From assembly GCF_038148855.1 (NCBI RefSeq), contig NZ_JBBVGR010000006.1:186001-250000 (forward strand): a DNA stretch of 64,000 bases. The letters are read 5' to 3'. The position numbers and the translations under genes were made by a program. Under the pieces are notes generated by a model that worked only from the letters and a program-made list of their open reading frames with translations, did no database searches and was not told where the DNA came from. The stretch comes from Phycobacter sedimenti. Its GTDB lineage: Bacteria > Pseudomonadota > Alphaproteobacteria > Rhodobacterales > Rhodobacteraceae. Shown in pieces: positions 42,986 through 51,721 of this stretch (within the stretch, counting starts at the first letter, position 1; each line of letters begins with the position of its first letter).

Positions 42986-43603
42986 TCAGTTGCCGTAGCG
43001 CGCAAGAAACATATCCACGGCGCCGGTCACGATGCGCTCGCGCTCCTCAGGCGTGAACCCCGTATCGATGTTGAAGACAAGGCGCGGAACCAGATCGGCG
43101 CGGCACAGCTCGGCGAACTGATCCGCAGCCAGATCGAAATCCTCGATCTGCAGCTCTCCACGCGCGACCGCACCTTGCAGATAGTCGCGCAGCCGGGCCC
43201 GCACCACCATCGGTCCGCTTTCATAGAACTGACGGCCCAGATCCGGGAAGCGATCCGCCTCGGCCACGCAGATGCGGAACATGCGCAGACCGAATTCCGA
43301 CAGGCTGACCGACAGGATATGCCGACCGGCAGCGGTCAGAACATCGCGCGGCGTGCAGCAGGCGCCGGAAAGGTCCATCGGCGCATCCGCCTGCCGGGCG
43401 CATTCATGACGAGCCACCTCCATGAACAACAGCCGCTTGTCCGGGAAGTAACTGTAAAGCGTCGCCTTCGAGACCCCCGCCGCGCGGGCGATATCGTCAA
43501 CACTCGCCCCTTCGAAACCATCGGCCATGAACACTTCGCGCGCACCCTTCAGGACCTGGTCGAACTTGCGTCCTGTCCTCAGAATGCTGGCTTGCTCGTT
43601 CAT
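42986..43603 (-). CDS. TetR-family transcriptional regulator
   Basis: A 205-residue repressor. GASVDDIARAAGVSKATLYS (33-52) followed by YFPDKRLLFMEV is the TetR helix-turn-helix. The C-terminal ligand domain contains FAELCRADLVPRLVFNIDTG, resembling the AefR-like type. It is divergent from mbfA, 184 bases apart, and convergent with the cytochrome gene. No clear palindromic operator was found beside it apart from the iron element that belongs to mbfA. Confidence 0.9.
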   Translation of the reverse strand: MNEQASILRTGRKFDQVLKGAREVFMADGFEGASVDDIARAAGVSKATLYSYFPDKRLLFMEVARHECARQADAPMDLSGACCTPRDVLTAAGRHILSVSLSEFGLRMFRICVAEADRFPDLGRQFYESGPMVVRARLRDYLQGAVARGELQIEDFDLAADQFAELCRADLVPRLVFNIDTGFTPEERERIVTGAVDMFLARYGN

Positions 43604-43760
43604 GATCCGACCTCATGGCGCTCGCGGGATGACTGTACCTGCGACCGGGCCACTCTAGCCCAGTCACCTCCGTCTCAACAACTGTGTTCCGCGCATGCCC
43701 TGCCTGCGTGAAGCTGTATCGGCATTCCCCCTTGCACTTTTGGATGATACGCATACTCTG

Positions 43761-43777
43761 TTTAGAACAGTTCTAAA
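43761..43777. promoter_or_regulatory. iron control element (Irr-type box) before mbfA
   Basis: TTTAGAACAGTTCTAAA is a perfect palindrome of 8-bp arms around one base, matching the ICE/Irr-box pattern of alphaproteobacteria. It ends 10 bases before the mbfA start codon, overlapping the promoter or leader, as expected for repression under iron limitation. Confidence 0.85.
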
Positions 43778-43787
43778 AGGATAACAC

Positions 43788-44762
43788 ATGCGCTTTCTCC
43801 CCCAGCGAAAACGGTTCTCCGACCTCACCAGTCAAGAGATCCTGGCCCTGGCAATTTCCTCGGAAGAGGATGATGCGCGCATCTATCGCGGCTACGCGGC
43901 GCGGCTGCGGGAGGATTTTCCGGCCTCGGCCGCCATGTTCGACGGGATGGCCACTGAGGAGGACGAGCACCGCGCCCGGCTGATTGCCCTGCACGAAAAA
44001 CGATTTGGTCCGGCCATCCCGCTGATCCGGCGTGAACATGTGGCCGGATACTATAACCGCCGCCCGGTCTGGCTGATGGAGAACCTGAGCCTGGATCGTA
44101 TCCGCGACGAGGCCAAGGCGATGGAGGCCGATGCAGAGCGTTTCTATCTGGCCGCCGCCGCCCGCACGGAAGACGCCGAAACACGCAAGCTGCTGGGTGA
44201 TCTGGCCGCCGCCGAGGCCGGCCACCACGACACGGCCGCGGAACTGGAGGAGGCACATCTGACGGGCGATGCCCGGTCCGAGGAAGACCGCACCGCCCAT
44301 CGCCAGTTCGTGCTGACCTGGGTGCAACCGGGGCTGGCAGGGCTGATGGACGGCTCTGTGTCGACGCTGGCGCCGATCTTTGCCACGGCCTTTGCCACGC
44401 AGGACACCTGGACCACCTTCCTTGTGGGGGTGGCGGCCTCGGTCGGGGCGGGAATCTCGATGGGCTTTACCGAGGCGGCCTCGGACGACGGGGAACTCTC
44501 TGGGCGCGGATCGCCGATGAAACGCGGCGTGGCTTCGGGAGTGATGACCACGGTGGGCGGGCTGGGCCATGCGCTGCCTTACCTGATCCCGGAGTTCTGG
44601 ACAGCGACGACGATCGCTTTCATCATCGTCTTTATCGAACTGTGGGCAATTGCCTGGATCCAGAACAAATACATGGAAACCCCATTCTGGCGCGCCACGC
44701 TGCAGGTGGTCCTGGGCGGCGCGCTGGTGCTGGGCGCCGGCGCACTGATCGGCAGCGGCTGA
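43788..44762 (+). CDS. mbfA: membrane-bound ferritin-like iron exporter MbfA
   Basis: A 324-residue two-domain protein. Residues 1-165 form a rubrerythrin/ferritin-like di-iron domain: EEDDARIYRGYA, MATEEDEHRARL, AKAMEADAERFY and AAEAGHHDTAAEL provide the Glu and Glu-x-x-His ligands. Residues 175-324 are a VIT1/CCC1-like membrane domain starting QPGLAGLMDGSVSTLAPIF. Known MbfA proteins export iron and protect against peroxide and are repressed by Irr when iron is low. The Irr-type palindrome at 43761-43777 supports this regulation here. Followed by a dispersed repeat. Confidence 0.93.
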   Translation: MRFLPQRKRFSDLTSQEILALAISSEEDDARIYRGYAARLREDFPASAAMFDGMATEEDEHRARLIALHEKRFGPAIPLIRREHVAGYYNRRPVWLMENLSLDRIRDEAKAMEADAERFYLAAAARTEDAETRKLLGDLAAAEAGHHDTAAELEEAHLTGDARSEEDRTAHRQFVLTWVQPGLAGLMDGSVSTLAPIFATAFATQDTWTTFLVGVAASVGAGISMGFTEAASDDGELSGRGSPMKRGVASGVMTTVGGLGHALPYLIPEFWTATTIAFIIVFIELWAIAWIQNKYMETPFWRATLQVVLGGALVLGAGALIGSG

Positions 44763-44783
44763 TCTTCCAAAGCAGCGAGGCAA

Positions 44784-44868
44784 GCCCTCCCGCCCGTCGG
44801 CGGCGGTTCAAGGAACCACCCCCTCCCGTTGGGCGTGGCGCCGCGCTGATGCGCGGCGGGCGCCCAGC
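44784..44868 (-). repeat. dispersed intergenic repeat, copy 3
   Basis: On the minus strand it begins with GCGCATCAGCGCGGCGCCAC, continues GCCCAACGGGAG, contains the stem GGTTC-CTT-GAACC, and ends CGGGCGGGAGGGC. Same ends as copies 2, 4 and 5. It lies just after mbfA. Confidence 0.65.
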
Positions 44869-44990
44869 AATGCAAGCTATCAACCGGACTGCCGATGAGA
44901 TCCTCAACAAAGTTCAGGGGCAGCAGAATTTACGCAATACACACCTCTCGGTGGGACACTGCGCCTGTAACCAGAAAGGAGCAGGCCAAG

Positions 44991-45467
44991 ATGATTTCCC
45001 CCCAACAGAATGTCGGGCAATCCGCAGCGGCGGCCAAAAGCCTCACGGCACAGCAGGCGACGCAAGCCAGAACGATTACCTCACAACGGGAATATGCGAC
45101 AGCCGGTCCGTCCAAGGCACGCGCGCTTTATGACAGCATGCGCCATCTCAGCCGACAAGACGCACTCCATGCCCTGTTCGCAATGTCAGAAGCCGAAAAC
45201 ATACCCATAGACGGCAGCGACTACGAAGCATTCAGCGCCGTCATAAAGCTGGTCGGCACCGAAGGCGAAATGGAAAACCGCAAAAAGGAAGCGCGGATCG
45301 CCAGCAACCTGCTTTTCGAACTTCTGGAAGAACTCCCCACAGCAACCGGTGAGCGTTTGGCGCTTCTTCGCCCAGAAATCCTGACCCTCGGCAGCTATGC
45401 AGATCAGGCGCAGCAAAGGGTTGAGCAGCTCAAAGCACAGGCATCTCAAATGCTTGCAGACCTTTAG
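44991..45467 (+). CDS. unrecognised helical protein, 158 residues
   Basis: The first 45 residues are Gln/Ala/Ser/Thr-rich and look disordered (SAAAAKSLTAQQATQARTIT). The rest is strongly helical and charged: LYDSMRHLSRQDALHALFAM, SNLLFELLEELPTATGERLA, and a C-terminal coiled-coil-like QQRVEQLKAQASQMLADL. No signal peptide or metal motif. The start at 44991 is supported by AAGGAG at 44976-44981; the frame is open to 44895. Family and function not recognised. It stands between two repeat copies. Confidence 0.6.
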   Translation: MISPQQNVGQSAAAAKSLTAQQATQARTITSQREYATAGPSKARALYDSMRHLSRQDALHALFAMSEAENIPIDGSDYEAFSAVIKLVGTEGEMENRKKEARIASNLLFELLEELPTATGERLALLRPEILTLGSYADQAQQRVEQLKAQASQMLADL

Positions 45468-45579
45468 CGGAAAACCCTTCCGGCCATTTGCCAAAAGGGG
45501 ACCTCCATCAGGCACGCTGCCATCCTCACCTAAGTGCGGAAATGGTCCTGTTGTAAGATCCACCGTCGTCCAGAATGCC

Positions 45580-45660
45580 CGCCGCGCGCCAGCGCGGCCC
45601 GGCCCAACGGGAGCCCTGCATGTATGATGCAGAGGCGACGGGCGGGAGTGCCACGCCTCT
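45580..45660 (+). repeat. dispersed intergenic repeat, copy 4
   Basis: Begins GCCGCGCGCCAGCGCGGC, continues GGCCCAACGGGAG, and ends GACGGGCGGGAGTGCCACGC. It contains the left arm of the 17-bp inverted repeat described separately. Confidence 0.65.
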
Positions 45661-45670
45661 GCATCATACA
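45621..45670. terminator. perfect 17-bp inverted repeat
   Basis: TGTATGATGCAGAGGCG (45621-45637) and CGCCTCTGCATCATACA (45654-45670) pair without mismatch around a 16-base loop that includes the GGGCGGGAG end of repeat copy 4. It may end transcription of the upstream 158-residue gene; no U tract follows. Confidence 0.5.
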
Positions 45671-45723
45671 GCCCCTGCCAAACAGGCTTTTCGTTTTGGT
45701 AAAATCAGGTTACCAATCCTGCA

Positions 45724-46647
45724 ATGGTTGACATATTCTTCAGAACCCTGCCCTTCTTTGCGATCATCGGCCTTGGCTACTGGGCCGGGCGCACGCGGTT
45801 CTTTACGGATGAGGCGACGGCCTATCTCACCAAGTTCGTCTTTTTCTTCCCGCTCTCGGCGATGATCTTCCGCTTTGCGGCGAACCTCTCCTTTGCCGAG
45901 GTTTTCGACCCGGACCTGATCCTCGGCTACCTAGCGGGCACTCTCGCGGTCTACCTTGTGGCCACGGCGGTCGCGGCGCTCAGAGGTCTGGACATGCCCA
46001 CCGCAGCCGTCGAGGCGCAATGCGCCGCCATCGGCAACGTGGGCTTCCTCGGCCTGCCAATGATGGCGATCCTGTTCGGAGAAGCCTCGATCGGGCCGAT
46101 GATGGTGGTGCTGAGCGTTGACCTTGTGGTCTTTTCCTCGCTCATCGTTATCCTGATCAATGCGGGGCGTGGCTCGGGGCTGGGATTGCAAACTCTGAAA
46201 CTGGTGGCGCTCGGCCTGCTGCGCAACCCGATGATCGTGGCCATCGTGGCGGGGCTTGCCTGGTCAGCCTCGACCCAGCCGATCCCGGCGCCGGTCAATG
46301 ACTTTCTGTCGATCCTCGGCGGCGCGGCAACACCCGGTGCGCTTTTTGCCATCGGAGCGTCGCTGGCCTCCAAATCCGCCGAACGCGTCGAGGTGGCCGC
46401 CTGGCTCAGCTTTGCCAAGCTGGTGCTGCACCCGGTGTTTGTCGCCATTGGCGTGCTGTGGCTGGTACCGGTCGCCAGCTTCCCGGCCTCGGTCGCGATT
46501 GCGGCGGCCTCCCTTCCGGTGGCGGGCAACGTCTATATGCTCGCCCAGCATTACGGTATCGCCCCGCAACGCGCCTCGGCCGCGATCCTGATCTCCACCG
46601 CGGTCTCGATCCTGACGGTGCCGCTGGCCATCGCCTGGGTTTCCTGA
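45724..46647 (+). CDS. AEC-family (auxin efflux carrier type) transporter
   Basis: A 307-residue membrane protein with about ten helices. FFAIIGLGYWAGRTRFFTDE opens the family pattern; AIGNVGFLGLPMMAILFG is the conserved Asn-Gly-Leu-Pro stretch, and PGALFAIGASLA the matching motif in the second half. Bacterial AEC proteins move carboxylates such as malonate or malate. No direct partner gene is adjacent, so the substrate is unknown. It is convergent with the cupin gene. Confidence 0.88.
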   Translation: MVDIFFRTLPFFAIIGLGYWAGRTRFFTDEATAYLTKFVFFFPLSAMIFRFAANLSFAEVFDPDLILGYLAGTLAVYLVATAVAALRGLDMPTAAVEAQCAAIGNVGFLGLPMMAILFGEASIGPMMVVLSVDLVVFSSLIVILINAGRGSGLGLQTLKLVALGLLRNPMIVAIVAGLAWSASTQPIPAPVNDFLSILGGAATPGALFAIGASLASKSAERVEVAAWLSFAKLVLHPVFVAIGVLWLVPVASFPASVAIAAASLPVAGNVYMLAQHYGIAPQRASAAILISTAVSILTVPLAIAWVS

Positions 46648-46672
46648 CCCGCACGACCGCCTGAAAACCCAC

Positions 46673-47014
46673 CTAAAGCCGGATCACATAGTCCTTGCGG
46701 GTGGTCTCGATCACCTCCCAGGTGCCGGAAAAGCCGGGCCGCAGGATAAAGCTGTCGCCCGCCGCAAGCGGATATTCCGTGCCATCGTCCGATGTGATCA
46801 CCGAGCGCCCCTCCAATATCCGGCAGTATTCCCATTCGTCGTAGGAAATCCGCCACTTGCCCGGCGTCGACTGCCAGATCCCGCAGTAGAGGCCATCCAC
46901 CTCTTCGGCGTTCCAGGTGGTAAAGACGGGATCGCCCGCGATGACCTTTGCCGGGTCGGGGCGTTCGATCTCGGCTTCGGCGGCCTCGGGGGTCAGTCTT
47001 TGGAACGTGTTCAT
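46673..47014 (-). CDS. cupin protein of the (S)-ureidoglycine aminohydrolase-like type
   Basis: A 113-residue single cupin. WNAEEVDGLYCGIWQSTPGK, WEYCRILEGRSVITSDDGTE and GDSFILRPGFSGTWEV match the DUF861/EutQ-like cupin pattern. The usual metal-binding His residues are mostly absent (the first motif has EWEYCRILEG), so metal chemistry is doubtful. Probably a small binding or sensing protein. It is divergent from the S-formylglutathione hydrolase gene across 232 bases. Confidence 0.82.
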   Translation of the reverse strand: MNTFQRLTPEAAEAEIERPDPAKVIAGDPVFTTWNAEEVDGLYCGIWQSTPGKWRISYDEWEYCRILEGRSVITSDDGTEYPLAAGDSFILRPGFSGTWEVIETTRKDYVIRL

Positions 47015-47246
47015 CGGGTGTCCTTCGCTGCATGTCGTGGTGCAACCTGTCCCCCGTTTCGCAGGCCAAGTCTACCCCCGCCCCCCGTCACAGCGCAGCG
47101 CGGCCTCAAAGATCGCTCGCATCGCGCCCGTATTTGCCATTTCTCAAACCTTCTGGCGCAAAAAGGCTGCGACAGGGCGCCGCAACACTGGACCCCGCCC
47201 CTGCCGAAGGGTAGCTGATAGGCCAACCACAAAAGGGAGCCTCACC

Positions 47247-48080
47247 ATGGAAACCGTTTCGGAAAACACATGCTTTGGCGGCGTGCAGGGCGTCTACCGG
47301 CACAAGAGCAGCGCAACCAAATGCGAGATGACCTTTGGTCTGTTCCTGCCCGAAGAGGCCAAGGACGGCCCGGTGCCGCTTTTGTGGTTCCTGTCGGGCC
47401 TGACCTGCACTCATGAAAACGCCATGACCAAGGCCGGTGCCCAGGCTTGGTGCGCCGAGCAAGGCATCGCCATCGTCTTTCCCGACACCTCACCGCGCGG
47501 CGACGATGTGGCCGACGATGAAAACTACGACCTGGGCAAGGGCGCAGGGTTCTACGTGAACGCCACCCAGGCGCCTTGGGCGCCTCACTATCAGATGTGG
47601 GACTATATCGCCGAAGAGCTGCCCGCCTTTCTGGGGGAGAATTTCGCCGTCGATCTGGAGCGGCAGGCGATCTGCGGTCACTCCATGGGCGGGCATGGCG
47701 CGCTGACGCTGGCAATGAACCTGCCGGGGCGGTTCCGCTCCGTGTCGGCCTTTGCGCCGATCTGCAACCCCACGGCCAGCGACTGGGGCCGCAAGCAGCT
47801 GACCGCCTACCTGGGCGCGGATGAGTCCACCTGGGCCAAGCATGACGCCACCCTGATGATGCGCGAAAAGGGCTTTGACGGCCCCATCCTGGTGGACACC
47901 GGCACCTCGGACCAGTTCATCGACCTTCTGCGCCCCGAGGCGCTGGCACAGGCCGTGAACGAACGTCGCCAACAGGCCACCCTGCGCCTGCAGCCGGGAT
48001 ACGACCACAGCTATTTCTTCATCTCCACCTTCATGGAGGATCACGTCGCCTTCCACGCCGAGGCGCTCTACCGCGACTGA
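47247..48080 (+). CDS. fghA: S-formylglutathione hydrolase
   Basis: A 277-residue esterase-D-type serine hydrolase releasing formate and glutathione in formaldehyde detoxification. CGHSMGGHGALT near residue 148 gives the nucleophile Ser, VDTGTSDQFI the Asp and GYDHSYFF the His. MTFGLFLPEEA and SGLTCTHENAMTKAG are conserved. The start at 47247 has AAAGGGAG upstream; the open frame extends to 46917 but through the cupin gene region. The expected glutathione-dependent formaldehyde dehydrogenase is not in the window. sthA follows after 22 bases. Confidence 0.94.
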   Translation: METVSENTCFGGVQGVYRHKSSATKCEMTFGLFLPEEAKDGPVPLLWFLSGLTCTHENAMTKAGAQAWCAEQGIAIVFPDTSPRGDDVADDENYDLGKGAGFYVNATQAPWAPHYQMWDYIAEELPAFLGENFAVDLERQAICGHSMGGHGALTLAMNLPGRFRSVSAFAPICNPTASDWGRKQLTAYLGADESTWAKHDATLMMREKGFDGPILVDTGTSDQFIDLLRPEALAQAVNERRQQATLRLQPGYDHSYFFISTFMEDHVAFHAEALYRD

Positions 48081-48102
48081 TCCCGCGAAAGGACGACAGA
48101 CC

Positions 48103-49566
48103 ATGAGCCAGTACGATTACGATCTCGTCATCATCGGATCCGGCCCCTCGGGGCGGACCGCCGCCATTCAGGCCGGCAAGCTCAAGCGGCGCGTGCTGGT
48201 GATCGACCGCAAGGACCGGCTGGGCGGCGTTTCGGTCCATACCGGGACCGTGCCGTCGAAGACCCTGCGGGAAACGGTGCTGAACCTCACCGGCTGGCGC
48301 GAGCGCAGTTTTTATGGCCGCGCCTACCGGGTGAAGGACCAGATTGACGCCGAAGATCTGAAGGCGCGCCTGCATATGACGCTCGATCACGAGGTCGATG
48401 TGCTGGAGCATCAGTTCAACCGAAACCATGTGGAATGGCTGGCAGGGCTGGCGCGCTTCACCGGCCCGAACGAGGTGGAGGTCGCGACCGAGGCCGGCGA
48501 TACGACGCGCGTGACCGGCGAAAAGTTCCTGATCGCCACCGGTACCCGCACCTATCGTCCCGATGATGTCCCCTTCAACGGCAAGACAATTGTCGATGGC
48601 GATGAGTTTCTCGAGATGGAAGAGATCCCCCGCTCCCTGATCGTGGTCGGCGCCGGCGTCATCGGCGTTGAATATGCCACCATGTTCTCGGCGCTGGATG
48701 TGCGCGTCACCCTGATCGAGCCGCGCGACAGCTTCCTCGATTTCATCGACCGCACCATCATTCAGGATTTCACCCATCAGATCCGCGAAAACGGCGTCGA
48801 TCTGCGGCTTGGCTCGGCTATCGAAAAGATCGAAGACGAAGGCACCCATGTCGAGGTCAGCATGGCCAACGGTCGCCACGTGCGGGGCGAAATGCTGCTG
48901 TTCGCCGCCGGGCGCATGGGCAATACCGACAGTCTGAACCTCAAGGCCGTGGGGCTGGAGACCGACCACCGCGGCCGCATCAGCGTCGAACGCAAGACCT
49001 ACCAGACGGCGGTTCCGCATGTCTATGCCACTGGCGATGTGATCGGGCATCCCTCGCTGGCCTCAACCTCGCTCCAGCAGGGGCGGGTCGCCGCCTGCCA
49101 TGCGCTGGAAACCCCGACCGTGCCCGAAAGCCCCTGGTTCCCCTATGGCATCTACTCGGTTCCGGAAATCTCAACCTGCGGCATGTCCGAAGAGGAACTG
49201 CAGGAGCGTGGCGTGCCGTACGAGGTCGGCATCGCGCGCTTCCGCGAAACCTCGCGCGGGCATATCATGGGTCTGGAACACGGGATGCTGAAGATGCTGT
49301 TCAGCCTCAAGACCCGCCGGGTGCTGGGCGTGCAGATCGTCGGCGAAGGCGCGACCGAACTGATCCACATCGCCCAGGCGGTGCTGAACCTCAAAGGCAC
49401 GGTGGAATACTTCGTCCAGAACACCTTCAACTATCCGACCCTGGCCGAAGCCTACAAGATCGCCGGTCTGGATGCCTTCAACCGGATGCCGATCCCGGAG
49501 GAGTTCAAGGTGAAGCACCGGGAGAAGAAATCCGGGAAATCAGAGCCTAAAAAGGCAAAGACGTGA
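48103..49566 (+). CDS. sthA: soluble (Si-specific) NAD(P)+ transhydrogenase
   Basis: A 487-residue flavoprotein that balances NADPH and NADH. FAD is bound by IIGSGPSGRTAAIQAGKL. At the place of the redox disulfide of lipoamide dehydrogenases it has TGTVPSKTLRE without the Cys pair, the mark of SthA. VVGAGVIGVEYATMFSALDV is the NAD(P) site, and FNYPTLAEAYKIAGLDAFNR the C-terminal interface region. The C-terminal Lys-rich tail (KKSGKSEPKKAKT) is longer than usual. It overlaps the UPF0178 gene start by four bases. Confidence 0.94.
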   Translation: MSQYDYDLVIIGSGPSGRTAAIQAGKLKRRVLVIDRKDRLGGVSVHTGTVPSKTLRETVLNLTGWRERSFYGRAYRVKDQIDAEDLKARLHMTLDHEVDVLEHQFNRNHVEWLAGLARFTGPNEVEVATEAGDTTRVTGEKFLIATGTRTYRPDDVPFNGKTIVDGDEFLEMEEIPRSLIVVGAGVIGVEYATMFSALDVRVTLIEPRDSFLDFIDRTIIQDFTHQIRENGVDLRLGSAIEKIEDEGTHVEVSMANGRHVRGEMLLFAAGRMGNTDSLNLKAVGLETDHRGRISVERKTYQTAVPHVYATGDVIGHPSLASTSLQQGRVAACHALETPTVPESPWFPYGIYSVPEISTCGMSEEELQERGVPYEVGIARFRETSRGHIMGLEHGMLKMLFSLKTRRVLGVQIVGEGATELIHIAQAVLNLKGTVEYFVQNTFNYPTLAEAYKIAGLDAFNRMPIPEEFKVKHREKKSGKSEPKKAKT

Positions 49567-50018
49567 GCGCACTCTACATCGACGCCGATGCTTGCCCGGT
49601 CAAGGCCGAGGCCGAGCGGGTCGCCACCCGGCACGGCATCAAGATGTTCGTGGTCTCTAACGGGGGCCTGCGCCCCTCGGCCAATCCTTTGGTGGAAACC
49701 GTGATCGTCGCCGAAGGGGCGGATGTGGCCGATATGTGGATCGCAGACCGCTGCGGGCCGGGTGATGTGGTCGTGACGGGCGACATCCCGCTGGCCGCCA
49801 AATGCATCGAGGCAGGCGCCCGCGTGCTGCGCCACAATGGCGAACGCTTCACCGAAGCCAATATCGGCCAGCAACTTGCCATGCGCGACCTGATGGCCGA
49901 CCTGCGCGCCGCCAACCCCCTGGGCGCGGGCGGCAGCGGCAAAGGCTTCACCAAGGCGGACCGCTCGCGGTTTCTGGACAGTCTGGAACGGGAACTGCGC
50001 GCGGCCAAACGAGCCTAG
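49563..50018 (+). CDS. YaiI/YqxD family (UPF0178) protein
   Basis: A 151-residue PIN-like nuclease-fold protein. YIDADACPVKAEAERVATR opens the family with the acidic pair, VSNGGL and VAEGADVADMWIADRC follow, and GDVVVTGDIPLAAKCIEAGA holds further acidic residues. Activity unproven. It starts with GTG at 49563 that overlaps the sthA stop (GTGA), so it is translationally coupled. Confidence 0.9.
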   Translation: MSALYIDADACPVKAEAERVATRHGIKMFVVSNGGLRPSANPLVETVIVAEGADVADMWIADRCGPGDVVVTGDIPLAAKCIEAGARVLRHNGERFTEANIGQQLAMRDLMADLRAANPLGAGGSGKGFTKADRSRFLDSLERELRAAKRA

Positions 50019-50113
50019 TTTTTCCTTCACTGCCGATCTCGGATACTCTCAAATCGAGACTTGTTAAGGTCGCCCATCTGCGTCACTGATCGCACGAGTG
50101 TAGGAGGCAGGCC

Positions 50114-51076
50114 ATGAGCCAGGAAATCAAAGTCAGCGTTCTGGGGCTGATGGCCGCATCGGGGTCGGCCATCTGTTTTTCCGTAATCGACGTGATCTTC
50201 AAGTTCCTCTCCGGTGACTACCCGCTGTATCAGGTGGTCATGGTGCGTTCGGTGGTGGCTCTGATCGTACTGGCGGCAGTGATCATCCCCTTGGAGGGCG
50301 GCTTTCACATCCTGCGCACCCGGCAGCCGAAACTGCACCTGATGCGCTGCTGCGCGGTGCTCTTTGCCAATCTGTGCTTTTTCACCGGCCTTGCGATCAT
50401 GCCCATCGCCGAGGCGGTCGCCATCGCCTTTGCCACGCCCCTGATCGTCACTGCCCTGTCGGTCGTGGTGCTGAAAGAACGCGTCGGCCCCTGGCGCTGG
50501 GGCGCGGTGGCGGCAGGTTTCCTTGGCGTTCTGATCATCATGCGTCCCGGTCCCGGAAGTTTTCAGGCTGCCGCCCTCCTGCCCTTTTTGGGCGCCTGCG
50601 GCTATGCCACGCTGCATGTGCTGACCCGCCGTGCGGGCGGGGCCGAAAAAGCCTCCACCCTGTCTTTCTATCCCACCTTGGGCTTTCTGGTGGTCAGCGG
50701 ACTGGTGGGGCTTTTCACGGGCGATGGCCGCTTTGCCACCGGCGACAGTGCCGCCGTCGATTTCATCCTGCGCGCCTGGGTCTGGCCCGCGCAGGGGGAC
50801 TGGTGGCTGTTCGTCGGCGTTGGCCTTGCCGGATCCCTTGGCGGCTATCTGGTGAGCCAGGCCTACCGGCTGAACGAGGCGGGCCTTGCCGCGCCATTCG
50901 AATATGTCGCCATGCCGATGGCCGTCCTCTGGGGCGTTCTGGTGTTCGATGAATGGCCGGATGTGCCGGTCTGGGCCGGTTCGGCCTTGATCATTGGCGC
51001 CGGTCTTGTTTCAGTCTGGCGCGAAACCCGGCGCAGCCGCCCGATCCCCCGCCCGCGCCCGCGGTCGGCGGGGTGA
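50114..51076 (+). CDS. EamA/DMT-family transporter
   Basis: A 320-residue membrane protein with ten predicted helices in two EamA halves. GSAICFSVIDVIFKFLSGDY opens the first; MPIAEAVAIAFATPLIVTAL with LKERVGPWRWGAV is the classic first-half end; EAGLAAPFEYVAMPMAVLWG with FDEWPDVPVWAGSALI the second. Substrate unknown. A GGAGG ribosome site at 50103-50107 supports the start. It stands 95 bases after the UPF0178 gene. Confidence 0.9.
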   Translation: MSQEIKVSVLGLMAASGSAICFSVIDVIFKFLSGDYPLYQVVMVRSVVALIVLAAVIIPLEGGFHILRTRQPKLHLMRCCAVLFANLCFFTGLAIMPIAEAVAIAFATPLIVTALSVVVLKERVGPWRWGAVAAGFLGVLIIMRPGPGSFQAAALLPFLGACGYATLHVLTRRAGGAEKASTLSFYPTLGFLVVSGLVGLFTGDGRFATGDSAAVDFILRAWVWPAQGDWWLFVGVGLAGSLGGYLVSQAYRLNEAGLAAPFEYVAMPMAVLWGVLVFDEWPDVPVWAGSALIIGAGLVSVWRETRRSRPIPRPRPRSAG

Positions 51077-51100
51077 CGTAACCGAGCAGGGAAAGACCAG

Positions 51101-51721
51101 ATGCCCATCGACGCCGTCGTTTTCGACATTGGCCGCGTGCTGATCGAATGGAATCCCGAAGGCTTTTTTGATTCCCGTATCGGGCCGGACCGGCGCAAGG
51201 CGCTGTTTGCCGAGGTGGACCTGCATGAAATGAACCTCGACATCGACCGGGGGCATGATTTTCGCGCCTCTGTTTACGGGCTGGCAGATCAACACCCGGA
51301 TTGGGCCGAAGAGATCCGCCACTGGCACGACAGCTGGATCAAGATGGCCTCGCCCGAGATCCCCCATTCGGTGCGGCTGATGCGGGCCCTGCAAGCGCGC
51401 GGCACACCGGTCTTTGCGCTGACGAATTTCGGCGTCGGCACCTATGAGGTCGCCCGCAAGGCCTACCCGTTCTTCAATGAGTTCGACCAAGCCTTCGTTT
51501 CAGGCCATCTGCGTACCATCAAACCAGAGCCGGAAATCTACGCGCATCTGGAACGCGACACAGGCGTTGCACCCAATCGTCTGCTGTTCACCGATGGCCG
51601 CCCCGAAAACATCGACGCCGCCGCCGCGCGCGGCTGGCACACCCATCTTTTCACCACACCCGACACCTGGGCCAAGCGCCTGGTTGCAGAGGGGCTGTTG
51701 ACCCCCAAGGAGGCCGCATGA
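51101..51721 (+). CDS. HAD-superfamily (type IA) hydrolase
   Basis: A 206-residue hydrolase. VVFDIGRVLIEWNPEGFF holds the nucleophile Asp, though the second motif I position is Gly-Arg rather than Asp-x-Asp, as in haloacid-dehalogenase/YihX-like members. ALTNFGVGTYEVA is motif II, IKPEPEIYAHLE motif III with the Lys, and LLFTDGRPENIDAAAA motif IV, with Arg in place of the usual Ser/Asp. Likely a sugar-phosphate or related phosphatase. Its end overlaps the ornithine cyclodeaminase family gene by four bases. Confidence 0.88.
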   Translation: MPIDAVVFDIGRVLIEWNPEGFFDSRIGPDRRKALFAEVDLHEMNLDIDRGHDFRASVYGLADQHPDWAEEIRHWHDSWIKMASPEIPHSVRLMRALQARGTPVFALTNFGVGTYEVARKAYPFFNEFDQAFVSGHLRTIKPEPEIYAHLERDTGVAPNRLLFTDGRPENIDAAAARGWHTHLFTTPDTWAKRLVAEGLLTPKEAA

